A stretch of DNA of 64,000 nucleotides from Sphingobacteriaceae bacterium DW12 (GTDB taxonomy: Bacteria; Bacteroidota; Bacteroidia; Sphingobacteriales; Sphingobacteriaceae), in the NCBI GenBank assembly GCA_000783305.1, contig JROE01000006.1:310001-374000 (forward strand), given 5' to 3'. A program made the translations under genes and the position numbers. The notes under the pieces were generated by a model that worked only from the letters and a program-made list of their open reading frames with translations, searched no databases and was not told the DNA's origin. Positions 42,259-51,316 of this stretch are shown one piece after another (within the stretch, counting starts at the first letter, position 1; the number at the start of each line of letters is the position of its first letter).

Positions 42259-45200
42259 AGTTTTGGTTTTGAACTTTGGTTAATTGGTAATGTTAATACA
42301 AATATATTATAAAGAGGCGAAGAGGCTTGGTAAATCAACGTGCCTTGAAGTTTTAATACCAAGGATTTGGTTAATGCTAGGCCTAAACCGCTTCCGGGAA
42401 TATTTTTATTATATCTCAATCTGTTAAAGGGTTCAAAAATACGTTGCTGCTCCTCTTCAGGGATTAACTGTCCATCATTTATTATTGACATCACAAATAT
42501 ATCTTCGGTTTTATTTCTTTTTAGATGTACTTCAATATGTTGTTCGGAGTATTTTAATGCATTGTTTAATAGGTTGTAACATATTTTTTCAAACGCGTCG
42601 AGATCGGTTAGGGCAACGATGTCTTCTTGGATATTACAGGTCAAATTTTTTTCCTTTGCCGCGAGTGTCACCGTAAAATTGTTGACGATCTCTTTAAGGG
42701 CATGACTGACGTTCTGGGATTCGAAATGCAACTTAAACCCCTCAGCTTCAACTTTTCTAAAATCTAGCAACTGATTACTCAAGGTAATCAATTTGTCGGT
42801 ATTGTTTTGCATGGTGTTGAGCAGTTTGTCAATAGATTGGTTCCGCTCTACTTTCTCCATAAGCTTTTCCAATGGTGCTTTGATTAAAGACAGCGGCGTA
42901 CGGATTTCATGGGCGACATCCGTAAAAAAATCTATTTTAGAGCGGTATAGCTCTTGCTCACGTAGATTTTGGATAGTAAGTAAGTGTTGTCGATTTCGTT
43001 GTTTGGCTTTTTCATTAAAATGATGTACAATGAAGACAATCAACCCCAATAAAACCATGCCGTAAAATAAAAATGCACTTGAACTGGCCCATATTGGTGG
43101 GAGAATTTTAATCTTTAAGTTTCTGAATTGAGGAATGGTCACGCCGTTAGGGTCTTCGGCCTTTACTATAAAGGTGTATTCTCCGGGCGCTAGTTTGGTG
43201 AAATAGGCACGTTGGCTTCCACGTATGGTATTCCATTTCTCTTCTAGCCCCTCCATTTTGTAACTGTAAGTAATGGATTGGGGAGCTTGATAATGAAGCG
43301 CAGCAAAATCTAGACTGAACGAGGATTCGTCATGTTCCAATCTGATTTCATCGGTAAATAGAATCGACTTTGTCAGAACTTTAGATTTGCTTCTTTGATT
43401 TACCTCTTCATTATTGACATACAGATTTGTAATAAAAATGGGAATGGTACTATTGTACGTAACGCTGTTAAGTCTTTCGGGATTGAATCGAATCAAGCCA
43501 TTGATTGTGCCAAAGTAAAGATTTCCCGTGTCGTCGTCAAAGGAAGAATTGTAGTTGAATTGTAAGGATGGGAGCCCAGACTCCATATTGAAGGTACGCA
43601 ATTTGTGTGAGAATAAATGGTACCTAACTAGTCCTTTAGAAGTACTGACCCATAAGTTATTTTGCCTATCCTCTAAGATAGCAAGGACAACATTACTGGG
43701 TAGTCCTTTCTTTGTATCAATATTTTCAAATCCGGATTTTTCGGAATGCTTCATCGATATTCCTCCTTCGGTGGCTATCCAAAGCTGTTTTTGAGAGTCT
43801 TCGAAAAGACTGTTAATCCTGTTATTGGGCAAGGAGTGCTCATCTCGAGAATTATGTGTGAAATGTTTAAAATACTTGGTGTTTGAGTTGTAGCAAAATA
43901 GACCGTCTCTTCCCGTACCCACCCATATATTGCCCTTATGGTCTTCTATTAGTGTCGTGTAAAAAATGTGAGTAGGCACATCTTTGACGATATGAAATTC
44001 GAGGGTTTTGACGTCAAATCTATAAAGTCCATTTGTTGAAGTAGCGAGCAGTTCTCCAGAACGGGTTTGGTATATATGGAGGATAAAATTGCTTTCCAAA
44101 TCAGACGTTATGTAGCTGTTTCTATCCAAATGTTTGACGACTTGTTGTTTCTTTATATCGAAAATATCTAAACCATTTACAAACGGACCTACTAATATTT
44201 TGTCTCCTATTGGGAGTAGACCGTGGATATTGTTGTCGGCGAGCCCACTGTTTTGGGTATTAAAGTTGCTGATTTTATTGCTACGTGTATCCCATTTGGC
44301 AAGTCCTCCATTTTCAGTTCCTATCCAGATGTTGCCATCTTGGTCTTTTTTAATGGCACGTACCGCCGATCCTTGTAAACCGAATGCGTTATCTCGAGGT
44401 ATAACCTTTTCTATAATGCTGTTGTGACTATGATAATAATTTAAGCCACCAAAATAGGTGCCTAGCCATACGCCACCATCTCTATCTAGCAACACGTTGT
44501 AAACAGCATTGTCCGAAATCCCCCAAGGATCGTCTTTTTCTTTTTTTATGTTAATAAAGGTTTGTTTTTTTATGTGATATATAAATAGACCTGATTCAGT
44601 TGCAAACCAATACTCCTGGTCGTTGGGTTGCTGGATGTCTCGAACATATAGGAATTGTTTGACTTGGGATTGTCCGAGTAAAGGAGTCAAGGTGTTGCTT
44701 TGGAAGCTAAAGGTGAATACACCAGCTTTAGAGGTGCCTATAAGAAGATCGCCATTTTTGTTTTCGAATATTTTTTGGATACTAAACCAATCATGGTTCC
44801 CATATTGAACGGGTAGATCTAGAAATAAGGATACCGTATTGGAATCAGTGACACGATATACTCTGCCTTCGGGGGTGCCAAAATAAATGTGCCCAGTTCG
44901 GGTCGTAGCTACAGCGGTGATGTATAGGTCCGGTTTCGTTATTTGGCGGGTTTCTTTGTTTATTAGATGATGGTAATAGAGCATGCCTTTTGAAATAAAC
45001 CATATCCGATTTTTATTGTCAGTTGTGATGATGGGCACTTCCGTATTTCGAAAGGCCTCATCTAAGATGTTGAATTCTTCAAGTGCGGGATTGTAGGAGT
45101 AGATTCCTTGATCAGTGCCTATCCACATGCATTTTTGGTCATCCTCTACTAATGAGATGATTACATTGCTTCCCAAGCTTCCTTTTTGCTTGGGAGCGGA

Positions 45201-45416
45201 TGTGAATTGTTTAAAAGTATTGCCGTCAAATCGATTCAATCCATCTTTGGTACCGAACCATAAAAATCCATAACTATCCTGCATACTACAGATGACAGCA
45301 TTGTTGGATAACCCCTCGTCAATTTGATAGTGATTGAAGTAATAGGGTTGAGCTTGAGCAGAGAGGTGCAGGCATAAAAATATAAGGTATAAGAGAAAAA
45401 ATCTAGAAATTGACAT
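42255..45416 (-). CDS. PUL sensor histidine kinase with two-component-regulator propellers
   Basis: A 1053-residue membrane sensor. After a signal peptide (about 1-22, ending AQAQ), residues 25-680 hold some 12-14 Reg_prop blades (for example FLWFGTKDGLNRFDG, MWIGTDQGIYSYNP, IWIGTENGGLAKWD, LWIATEGGISMKH). A Y_Y_Y domain follows (about 690-770), a membrane helix (about 780-798), a HisKA dimerisation domain with His836 (DVAHEIRTPLSL), and a HATPase domain (GSGLGLALTKSLV). In Bacteroides such sensors are usually fused to receiver and AraC domains; here those sit in the overlapping next gene. It faces the PUL genes and likely senses a released sugar. Confidence 0.93.
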   Translation of the reverse strand: MSISRFFLLYLIFLCLHLSAQAQPYYFNHYQIDEGLSNNAVICSMQDSYGFLWFGTKDGLNRFDGNTFKQFTSAPKQKGSLGSNVIISLVEDDQKCMWIGTDQGIYSYNPALEEFNILDEAFRNTEVPIITTDNKNRIWFISKGMLYYHHLINKETRQITKPDLYITAVATTRTGHIYFGTPEGRVYRVTDSNTVSLFLDLPVQYGNHDWFSIQKIFENKNGDLLIGTSKAGVFTFSFQSNTLTPLLGQSQVKQFLYVRDIQQPNDQEYWFATESGLFIYHIKKQTFINIKKEKDDPWGISDNAVYNVLLDRDGGVWLGTYFGGLNYYHSHNSIIEKVIPRDNAFGLQGSAVRAIKKDQDGNIWIGTENGGLAKWDTRSNKISNFNTQNSGLADNNIHGLLPIGDKILVGPFVNGLDIFDIKKQQVVKHLDRNSYITSDLESNFILHIYQTRSGELLATSTNGLYRFDVKTLEFHIVKDVPTHIFYTTLIEDHKGNIWVGTGRDGLFCYNSNTKYFKHFTHNSRDEHSLPNNRINSLFEDSQKQLWIATEGGISMKHSEKSGFENIDTKKGLPSNVVLAILEDRQNNLWVSTSKGLVRYHLFSHKLRTFNMESGLPSLQFNYNSSFDDDTGNLYFGTINGLIRFNPERLNSVTYNSTIPIFITNLYVNNEEVNQRSKSKVLTKSILFTDEIRLEHDESSFSLDFAALHYQAPQSITYSYKMEGLEEKWNTIRGSQRAYFTKLAPGEYTFIVKAEDPNGVTIPQFRNLKIKILPPIWASSSAFLFYGMVLLGLIVFIVHHFNEKAKQRNRQHLLTIQNLREQELYRSKIDFFTDVAHEIRTPLSLIKAPLEKLMEKVERNQSIDKLLNTMQNNTDKLITLSNQLLDFRKVEAEGFKLHFESQNVSHALKEIVNNFTVTLAAKEKNLTCNIQEDIVALTDLDAFEKICYNLLNNALKYSEQHIEVHLKRNKTEDIFVMSIINDGQLIPEEEQQRIFEPFNRLRYNKNIPGSGLGLALTKSLVLKLQGTLIYQASSPLYNIFVLTLPINQSSKPKL

Positions 45417-45730
45417 GATTATTTGGTTATTGATACAAAACAGCGAAATATTGATACAATTTTGTTGATTAATATTTCAAAAAAACAGGATTTTAGCCAT
45501 GGGTTCTGTAGCATCTAAAATTAAAGAAAAATATAAGAGCTGCATACTAATTTTGATTTTTTTTGTTTCATGAGCGTAATTGTCTAATTTGTATACAAGA
45601 AATAATCAATAATATTTCCAATTGAAGCATATTGTAGTGTAAGATACAATTGATTGTAAGGAGCTGATTTATAAAACTAACGCATATAAACAATCGATCT
45701 GTCAGTTGATGGGTCAAAAATAAATTATTT
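45417..45730. promoter_or_regulatory. 314-bp divergent control region of the PUL
   Basis: This AT-rich region lies between the leftward kinase gene and rightward galM, so it should carry both promoters. It contains an exact 11-bp direct repeat near the kinase (45428-45459), a third partial copy GATACAAT at 45643-45650, and the perfect 10-bp palindrome TTGTATACAA at 45589-45598. No clean TTTG-N19-TAnnTTTG promoter was found in either direction, as expected for activator-dependent promoters. Confidence 0.6.
45428..45459. repeat. Tandem 11-bp direct repeat, candidate operator of the AraC-type regulator
   Basis: TATTGATACAA occurs at 45428-45438 and again at 45449-45459, a 21-bp start-to-start spacing or two helical turns. 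Adjacent direct half-sites with that spacing are typical for AraC-family proteins. The repeat begins 12 bp upstream of the kinase ATG. Confidence 0.6.
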
Positions 45731-46891
45731 ATGATAAACAGATTCAGACTTATAGGGATAATGGGTGTTATCAGCATCTTTGTAGCTTGTCAACAGCCAG
45801 GAACTCCCAAGAGCCAGTATGACACTTCAACAAGTGTAAAAATGGACAGTGCGACATTTGCTGGAAAAGTGGATGGTAAGGACATTCATTTATATGAATT
45901 GAAGAACAAAAATGGGCTACAAGCCTATTTTACAAATTTTGGCGCGCGGATAGTTGGTCTGTGGGTCCCTGATAAGGATGGTAATTTGTGTGATGTTGTA
46001 TTGGGTTTTACAAAGGCTGCAGATTACAACAATCCCAAAGAACCGTATTTCGGTACCATCGTGGGACCGTTCGGCAACCGGATTGCCAAGGGAACTTTCA
46101 AATTGGACGGGCAGACCTATAATCTTCCGATAAACAATGGTGTCAATACACTACATGGAGGTTTCAAAGGTGTGCATTTTGCTAATTGGTCTGTAAAGTC
46201 CAGTGACGAATCTTCAATTACATTTGCTTATACACTCGCTGATAAAGCAGAGGGTTTTCCAGGCAATATTGCCATGGAGGTTACCTATACGTTGAATGAT
46301 CAAAATGAGTTGATGATATCCTATCAAGCACAATCAGATAAAATGACGGTCATCAATTTGACTAATCATGCATATTTCAATTTGAATGGTGAGGGAAGCG
46401 GAACGATTTTAGATCATCAAATGCAAATATTTGCCGATCGATTTACACCAGTGGATAGTACATTGATTCCAACAGGAGAACTAAAACATGTGCAGGGTAG
46501 TGCCTTCGATTTTACATCGATAAAAACTATTGGTCAGGATATTAATGCAGATGACCAACAGCTTACCTACGGAAAGGGGTACGATCACAATTTTGTGCTG
46601 AGCAAACAAACAGAAGGAGAGTGGTACAAGGCGGCCCATGTAGTGGGGGATAAATCTGGAGTCGTCATGGATATACTGACACAGGAACCAGGTATTCAGT
46701 TTTATAGTGGTAATTTTATGAATGAGTTGGTGCAGTTGAAAAATGGAACAAAAGATTCCTTCCGGACAGGTTTTTGTTTGGAACCGCAACATTTTCCAGA
46801 TTCGCCAAACCAGCCTAGCTTTCCATCTACTGAGCTAAATCCTGGACAGGTCTATCAAACCAAATCCCTGTATAGATTCTCAGTAAAATAG
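45731..46891 (+). CDS. galM: Aldose 1-epimerase (mutarotase) lipoprotein
   Basis: A 386-residue galactose mutarotase. An SPII signal precedes Cys20 (IFVAC). The enzyme domain has LQAYFTNFGARIVGLWVPD, GTIVGPFGNRIAKGTF, NNGVNTLHGGFKG, LTNHAYFNLNGEGSG (catalytic-region His) and GYDHNFVL; the late EPGIQFYSGNF is also conserved. It interconverts sugar anomers, helping periplasmic processing of galactose, glucose or arabinose. The residues after Cys (QQPGT) lack a charged surface-export signal, so a periplasmic location is likely. First gene of the PUL, with a terminator after it. Confidence 0.92.
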   Translation: MINRFRLIGIMGVISIFVACQQPGTPKSQYDTSTSVKMDSATFAGKVDGKDIHLYELKNKNGLQAYFTNFGARIVGLWVPDKDGNLCDVVLGFTKAADYNNPKEPYFGTIVGPFGNRIAKGTFKLDGQTYNLPINNGVNTLHGGFKGVHFANWSVKSSDESSITFAYTLADKAEGFPGNIAMEVTYTLNDQNELMISYQAQSDKMTVINLTNHAYFNLNGEGSGTILDHQMQIFADRFTPVDSTLIPTGELKHVQGSAFDFTSIKTIGQDINADDQQLTYGKGYDHNFVLSKQTEGEWYKAAHVVGDKSGVVMDILTQEPGIQFYSGNFMNELVQLKNGTKDSFRTGFCLEPQHFPDSPNQPSFPSTELNPGQVYQTKSLYRFSVK

Positions 46892-46920
46892 GAAATATTA
46901 TCAACGGTAGGTTGAGGAAG

Positions 46921-46952
46921 GTGCAATTTTGTAACTAGGATTGCACTTTTTT
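46921..46952 (+). terminator. Terminator of galM
   Basis: GTGCAAT (46921-46927) pairs with ATTGCAC (46940-46946), followed by six T. It separates galM from the rest of the PUL at the transcript level. Confidence 0.75.
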
Positions 46953-47117
46953 CTGAAAAGAGCGGCATGTGAAGAATAGAACGGCAAATCTAGCTACAAC
47001 ACAGGGTGGTATTGACTCGCGAGTTGAAGAATTGATGTAATTGTATACAGTTACTGTTTTTACAACACTTTGGATTGATTCAAAAGAACAGATTATTGAG
47101 ATAATTCGACAGGTTTG

Positions 47118-47140
47118 TAAGGTGTACATACCTTATTTTT
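47118..47140 (+). terminator. Terminator-like or attenuator hairpin before GH127
   Basis: TAAGGT (47118-47123) pairs with ACCTTA (47130-47135) around GTACAT and is followed by five T. It is short, 140 bp before the GH127 ATG, and could be a weak terminator or an attenuator in the leader. Confidence 0.35.
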
Positions 47141-47279
47141 GGGTAATCAATTATAGCATTATATTCCCTTATAGATATAACGAGATTATAAAAATCTTTC
47201 AAGTCTATGAAAAGATATCAATTGTCATCGGGAAATAGGCTCTACTCAATCAGAGTTTCAATAAACACACCATAAAAAA

Positions 47280-49328
47280 ATGAAGATAAAAAAAATTGGA
47301 TTATTAGTAAGTTTTATGGCCTTGTGGTCTTCTAGTCATGCCCAAATAGGGAGCGTCACGGGAGTAGAGCAACTCCCTATGGATTCCAAAAGTTCAAATT
47401 ATATCAACAATAGGCTTCCATTGAAGCAAAATGTATTGATAAAATTGCCTGTGGGAAGTATTGTACCACATGGTTGGCTTGGTCAATATTTAACATTACA
47501 AAAAGAAGGATTGACGGGACATCTAGGTGAAATCAGTGCTTGGCTTTCGAAGAAAAATAATGCGTGGCTCAGTTCGGACGGAAAAGGAGACTACGGTTGG
47601 GAGGAAGTCCCCTATTGGCTGAAAGGTTACGCCAATATGGGATATATCCTTAAGGATCCGAAAATTATTGAAGAGTCCAAAGTCTGGTTGGAAGGCGCAA
47701 TTCGGAGCCAACGACCAGATGGTTATTTTGGTCCGCTAATTCTTCGACACAATAAGCCTGATCTCTGGGGTAATATGATTATGCTCTGGTGCTTACAATC
47801 TTACTATGAATACAGTTCTGATGCGCGAGTGCTAGATCTGATGACTAAATATTTCAAATGGCAATTGAACTTGCCAGATAGTTTCTTCTTAAAGGATTAT
47901 TGGGAAAATAGCCGAGGTGGAGATAATCTTCTATCCGTATATTGGCTTTACAACCGTACCAAAGGTAATGATTGGTTGATGGAATTAGCAGACAAAATCC
48001 ATCGTAACACAGCTAATTGGAGGCAAACGGACGATTTGCCGAATTGGCACAACGTAAATGTTGCACAGTGCTTTCGCGAGCCTGCTACTTATTACTTGAA
48101 AAGCCATGTTGCTGCCGATTTGAAAGCTACTTATGACAATTTTCACTACGTGCGACAGGTTTTTGGTCAGGTGCCAGGGGGGATGTTTGGTGCCGATGAA
48201 AATGCTAGACCCGGATATACGGATCCAAGACAAGGAGTAGAAACTTGTGGAATGGTAGAGCAGATGGCTTCAAATGAAATATTACTTGGTATTACTGGAG
48301 ATCCATTTTGGGCCGATCATGCCGAAGAGGTGGCCTTTAATACTTATCCTGCTGCAGTGACTGCTGACTTTAGGGCTTTACGCTACATCACGAGTCCGAA
48401 TATGAGCATCAGTGATAGCCACAACCACGCACCAGGTATTGACAACAGTGGCCCATTTTTAATGATGAATCCTTTTAGTTCGCGTTGTTGCCAACACAAC
48501 CACAGTCAGGGATGGCCTTATTATGCTGAGCACTTATATATGGGCACCAATGACAATGGGATTGCGGCAGTCTTGTATGCAGCGTCACAGGCGACTATAA
48601 AAGTAGGCGATAATCAGACGGTCGGAATTGAACAGATAACCAACTATCCTTTTGAAGAGACTGTCTCGTTTAAGGTATCAACGTCTTCCAATAGCGTAGA
48701 TTTTCCACTTTACTTACGTGTCCCAGCTTGGACCAAAGGATACGAGCTCAAGATCAACGGAAAAATGGTAGAGGTGGCTACTCCGAGTAAGTATATCAAG
48801 ATTGCACGGAAGTGGAAAGATGGCGACAGAGTGGAATTGAGTATGCCCATGACGATAGAACTAAAGCAATGGACAGCTAACAGCAATTCTGTGAGTATCA
48901 ATAGGGGTCCGTTAACCTATGCACTGAAAATCAAAGAAAACTATGTACAACAAAGTAGTAAAACCTCTGCTATTGGAGATTCCAAATGGCAGGAATCTGC
49001 GGATCCAGATAAATGGCCTTCTTTTGAGATTCTTCCCGCTAGTGAATGGAATTACGGATTACTGCAAGATCAATTGCGTGATGTCAGTAAATTGAAAGTT
49101 GTCAAACGCGAATGGCCTAAGGATTCATTTCCTTTTGAAGCCAATGCTGTCCCGATCTCCATTATTGCAAAAGCAAAGAAAATCGACGGATGGAGTATTG
49201 ATGAACATGGGTTGACAGGCTTTTTACCAGTTAGCCCCATAGAGAGTAAAGAAGCCATAACTGAGGTAGAGCTGATTCCAATGGGGGCAGCACGATTAAG
49301 GATATCGGCATTTCCAGTAGTAAAATAA
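47280..49328 (+). CDS. Glycoside hydrolase family 127 (DUF1680) protein
   Basis: A 682-residue exported enzyme with a signal peptide (about 1-22, ending SHAQ). The alpha/alpha barrel has the GH127 zinc-cysteine set: Glu321 and Cys323 in GVETCGM, and Cys403-Cys404 in SRCCQHN. By analogy to HypBA1 the first Cys of the pair is the nucleophile, with Glu307 (GADE) near the expected acid/base position. Known activities are beta-L-arabinofuranosidase and aceric-acid hydrolase. A periplasmic role in removing L-arabinofuranose-type residues is likely, but specificity is not fixed by sequence. The GH2 gene follows closely. Confidence 0.88.
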   Translation: MKIKKIGLLVSFMALWSSSHAQIGSVTGVEQLPMDSKSSNYINNRLPLKQNVLIKLPVGSIVPHGWLGQYLTLQKEGLTGHLGEISAWLSKKNNAWLSSDGKGDYGWEEVPYWLKGYANMGYILKDPKIIEESKVWLEGAIRSQRPDGYFGPLILRHNKPDLWGNMIMLWCLQSYYEYSSDARVLDLMTKYFKWQLNLPDSFFLKDYWENSRGGDNLLSVYWLYNRTKGNDWLMELADKIHRNTANWRQTDDLPNWHNVNVAQCFREPATYYLKSHVAADLKATYDNFHYVRQVFGQVPGGMFGADENARPGYTDPRQGVETCGMVEQMASNEILLGITGDPFWADHAEEVAFNTYPAAVTADFRALRYITSPNMSISDSHNHAPGIDNSGPFLMMNPFSSRCCQHNHSQGWPYYAEHLYMGTNDNGIAAVLYAASQATIKVGDNQTVGIEQITNYPFEETVSFKVSTSSNSVDFPLYLRVPAWTKGYELKINGKMVEVATPSKYIKIARKWKDGDRVELSMPMTIELKQWTANSNSVSINRGPLTYALKIKENYVQQSSKTSAIGDSKWQESADPDKWPSFEILPASEWNYGLLQDQLRDVSKLKVVKREWPKDSFPFEANAVPISIIAKAKKIDGWSIDEHGLTGFLPVSPIESKEAITEVELIPMGAARLRISAFPVVK

Positions 49329-49360
49329 AATTGACAAATATACTAAAGACTAAAGCTTTT

Positions 49361-51208
49361 ATGATGATGAAGAAAACCCTATTAGTTGCCAGCTTACTGA
49401 TGGCTACACAACTGAATTTTGCACAGGACTGGAAACCAGCCGGTACGCGTATTTTGACATCTTGGGGGGAGAATGTGAATGCAAAAAAACCACATGCAGA
49501 GTATCCAAGACCCCAATTGATCCGAACTGATAATTGGCAAAATCTAAATGGATTATGGAAATATGCGATTACAAGTGCCGGAACGTCCGAAATTCCCAAC
49601 CAGTGGGATGGTGATATTTTAGTCCCTTTTGCAGTCGAATCAGCCTTGTCGGGCGTGGGAAAAGAAGTGGGCAAAGATAAGGCATTGTGGTACAACAATA
49701 CCATTACCTTGGATAAAGCCGTAAACAAAAACAAAGTGCTTCTGCATTTTGGTGCTGTAGATTGGCAGTGTGATGTATTTGTCAATAATAAATTGGTAGG
49801 AAGACATGAAGGGGGATTCGATCCGTTTTCAATGGATATCTCCGCTTTCTTGAAGAAGGGTAGTAAGCAGGATGTAGCCATCCGTGTATGGGACCCAACC
49901 GATGATGGTCCCCAGCCGCGAGGTAAACAGATAAAGAATCCTCATGGTATATGGTATACACCTGTGACCGGTATATGGCAGACGGTGTGGGTTGAAAGTG
50001 TCCCGCAGACATATATTGCGAGTACGAAGCACACGCCGCAATTGGATAAAGGCAGCTTATCTTTTCAGGCTATGATTGAAGAAGGTCAAGCTGGCGATCA
50101 GATAAAAGTGAGAGCTCTGGACGGTAATAAGGTTATACAGGAGCAATCTGGTGAACCTAACGGTTCCTTTGAAATTTCAGTACCTGGAGCACAAGCTTGG
50201 TCTCCGACCAATCCAAAGTTGTATGATTTGGAGATTCAATTGATTCGCAAGGGAAAAGTAATCGATCAAGTGAAAAGCTATTTTGCTATGCGTAAAATCT
50301 CTATGCAAAAAGATCAGCAGGGAATCCAACGGCTGATGCTGAACAACGAATTTGTATTTCAATATGGACCGTTGGATCAGGGGTGGTGGCCAGATGGTCT
50401 TCATACCGCACCTTCGGATGAAGCTTTGAAATATGATATTATCAAAACGAAAGATATGGGTTTCAATATGATACGTAAGCATATTAAGGTTGAGCCAGCC
50501 CGCTGGTACCGTCACTGTGATAGTATTGGCATGTTGGTGTGGCAAGATATGCCTAGTGGAGATTTAGGTGGAAATCACTGGGATATGCAACCCGGTAAGA
50601 TATCGGCGGGCAACCGTGATAAGGAACGTTCTGCAGTATCAGAAGGTTATTACAGAAAAGAATGGAAAGCTATAATGGAAGTCTTGCATAACTTTCCAAG
50701 TATCGTGATGTGGGTGCCGTTCAATGAAGCTTGGGGACAATTTAAGACTAAGGAAATTACCGAATGGACGATTGCAAAGGACCCTTCCCGACTTGTAAAT
50801 AGCGCTAGTGGAGGTAACTTTATGGAGACGGGACACATCCTTGATATTCACAACTATCCTGATGCTGCGATGCCCGACCCCTCTCTGTTTGGTGCGGATC
50901 AAGTATTGGCGCTTGGCGAATTTGGAGGTCTAGGTCTCCCTGTTGAAGGACACTCTTGGCAACAAAAAGATAATTGGGGATACCAAAGCTTTAAAAATAG
51001 TACAGAATTACTAGATCGCTATAAGAGACTCATACACGATCTGAATCGATTGATACCAATGGGACTATCGGCAGCAGTGTATACACAAACTACGGATGTG
51101 GAAATTGAAACTAATGGGTTGATGACGTATGATCGAAAAGTGATGAAGATGTCTGAAAAGGAGTTAAACAACTTACATCAACCGCTCTATAAGGTCCCAG
51201 TAAAATAG
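49361..51208 (+). CDS. Glycoside hydrolase family 2 protein
   Basis: About 615 residues. The signal peptide begins at ATG 49361 (or 49367: MKKTLLVASLLMATQLNFAQ). The GH2 layout is present: sugar-binding jelly roll (YNNTITLD, LHFGAVDWQCDVFVNNKLVGRHEGGFDPF), immunoglobulin-like domain, and TIM barrel. The acid/base Glu is in VPFNEAWGQF (about residue 454 from ATG 49367) and the nucleophile Glu in LALGEFGGLG (about 518). GH2 covers beta-galactosidase, beta-glucuronidase, beta-mannosidase and arabinosidases; the activity is open. It starts 32 bp after GH127 and is probably cotranscribed. Confidence 0.9.
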   Translation: MMMKKTLLVASLLMATQLNFAQDWKPAGTRILTSWGENVNAKKPHAEYPRPQLIRTDNWQNLNGLWKYAITSAGTSEIPNQWDGDILVPFAVESALSGVGKEVGKDKALWYNNTITLDKAVNKNKVLLHFGAVDWQCDVFVNNKLVGRHEGGFDPFSMDISAFLKKGSKQDVAIRVWDPTDDGPQPRGKQIKNPHGIWYTPVTGIWQTVWVESVPQTYIASTKHTPQLDKGSLSFQAMIEEGQAGDQIKVRALDGNKVIQEQSGEPNGSFEISVPGAQAWSPTNPKLYDLEIQLIRKGKVIDQVKSYFAMRKISMQKDQQGIQRLMLNNEFVFQYGPLDQGWWPDGLHTAPSDEALKYDIIKTKDMGFNMIRKHIKVEPARWYRHCDSIGMLVWQDMPSGDLGGNHWDMQPGKISAGNRDKERSAVSEGYYRKEWKAIMEVLHNFPSIVMWVPFNEAWGQFKTKEITEWTIAKDPSRLVNSASGGNFMETGHILDIHNYPDAAMPDPSLFGADQVLALGEFGGLGLPVEGHSWQQKDNWGYQSFKNSTELLDRYKRLIHDLNRLIPMGLSAAVYTQTTDVEIETNGLMTYDRKVMKMSEKELNNLHQPLYKVPVK

Positions 51209-51214
51209 AGTTGA

Positions 51215-51262
51215 AGAATCAGTGTTTTCTTGCTGCTAGATTGGCAAGAAAGCACTGATTCT
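51215..51262 (+). terminator. Long hairpin after GH2
   Basis: A 19-bp stem (51215-51233 with 51244-51262, one G-T pair) has a 10-nt loop but no clear T-run after it. It may terminate or stabilise the upstream mRNA. Confidence 0.55.
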
Positions 51263-51316
51263 CTATCATGGTTAATAATACCATTTCTCAATAGTTTCCA
51301 TTTTTTATAATTTATA

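Larger units (their letters stand above)
46892..47279 (+). other. 388-bp intergenic region galM to GH127
   Basis: It contains the galM terminator (46921-46952), a 10-bp palindrome ACTCGCGAGT (47015-47024), a TTGTATAC half of the palindrome seen before galM (47041-47048), and a small terminator-like hairpin (47118-47140). GH127 therefore probably has its own promoter here, although no consensus was found. Confidence 0.5.
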
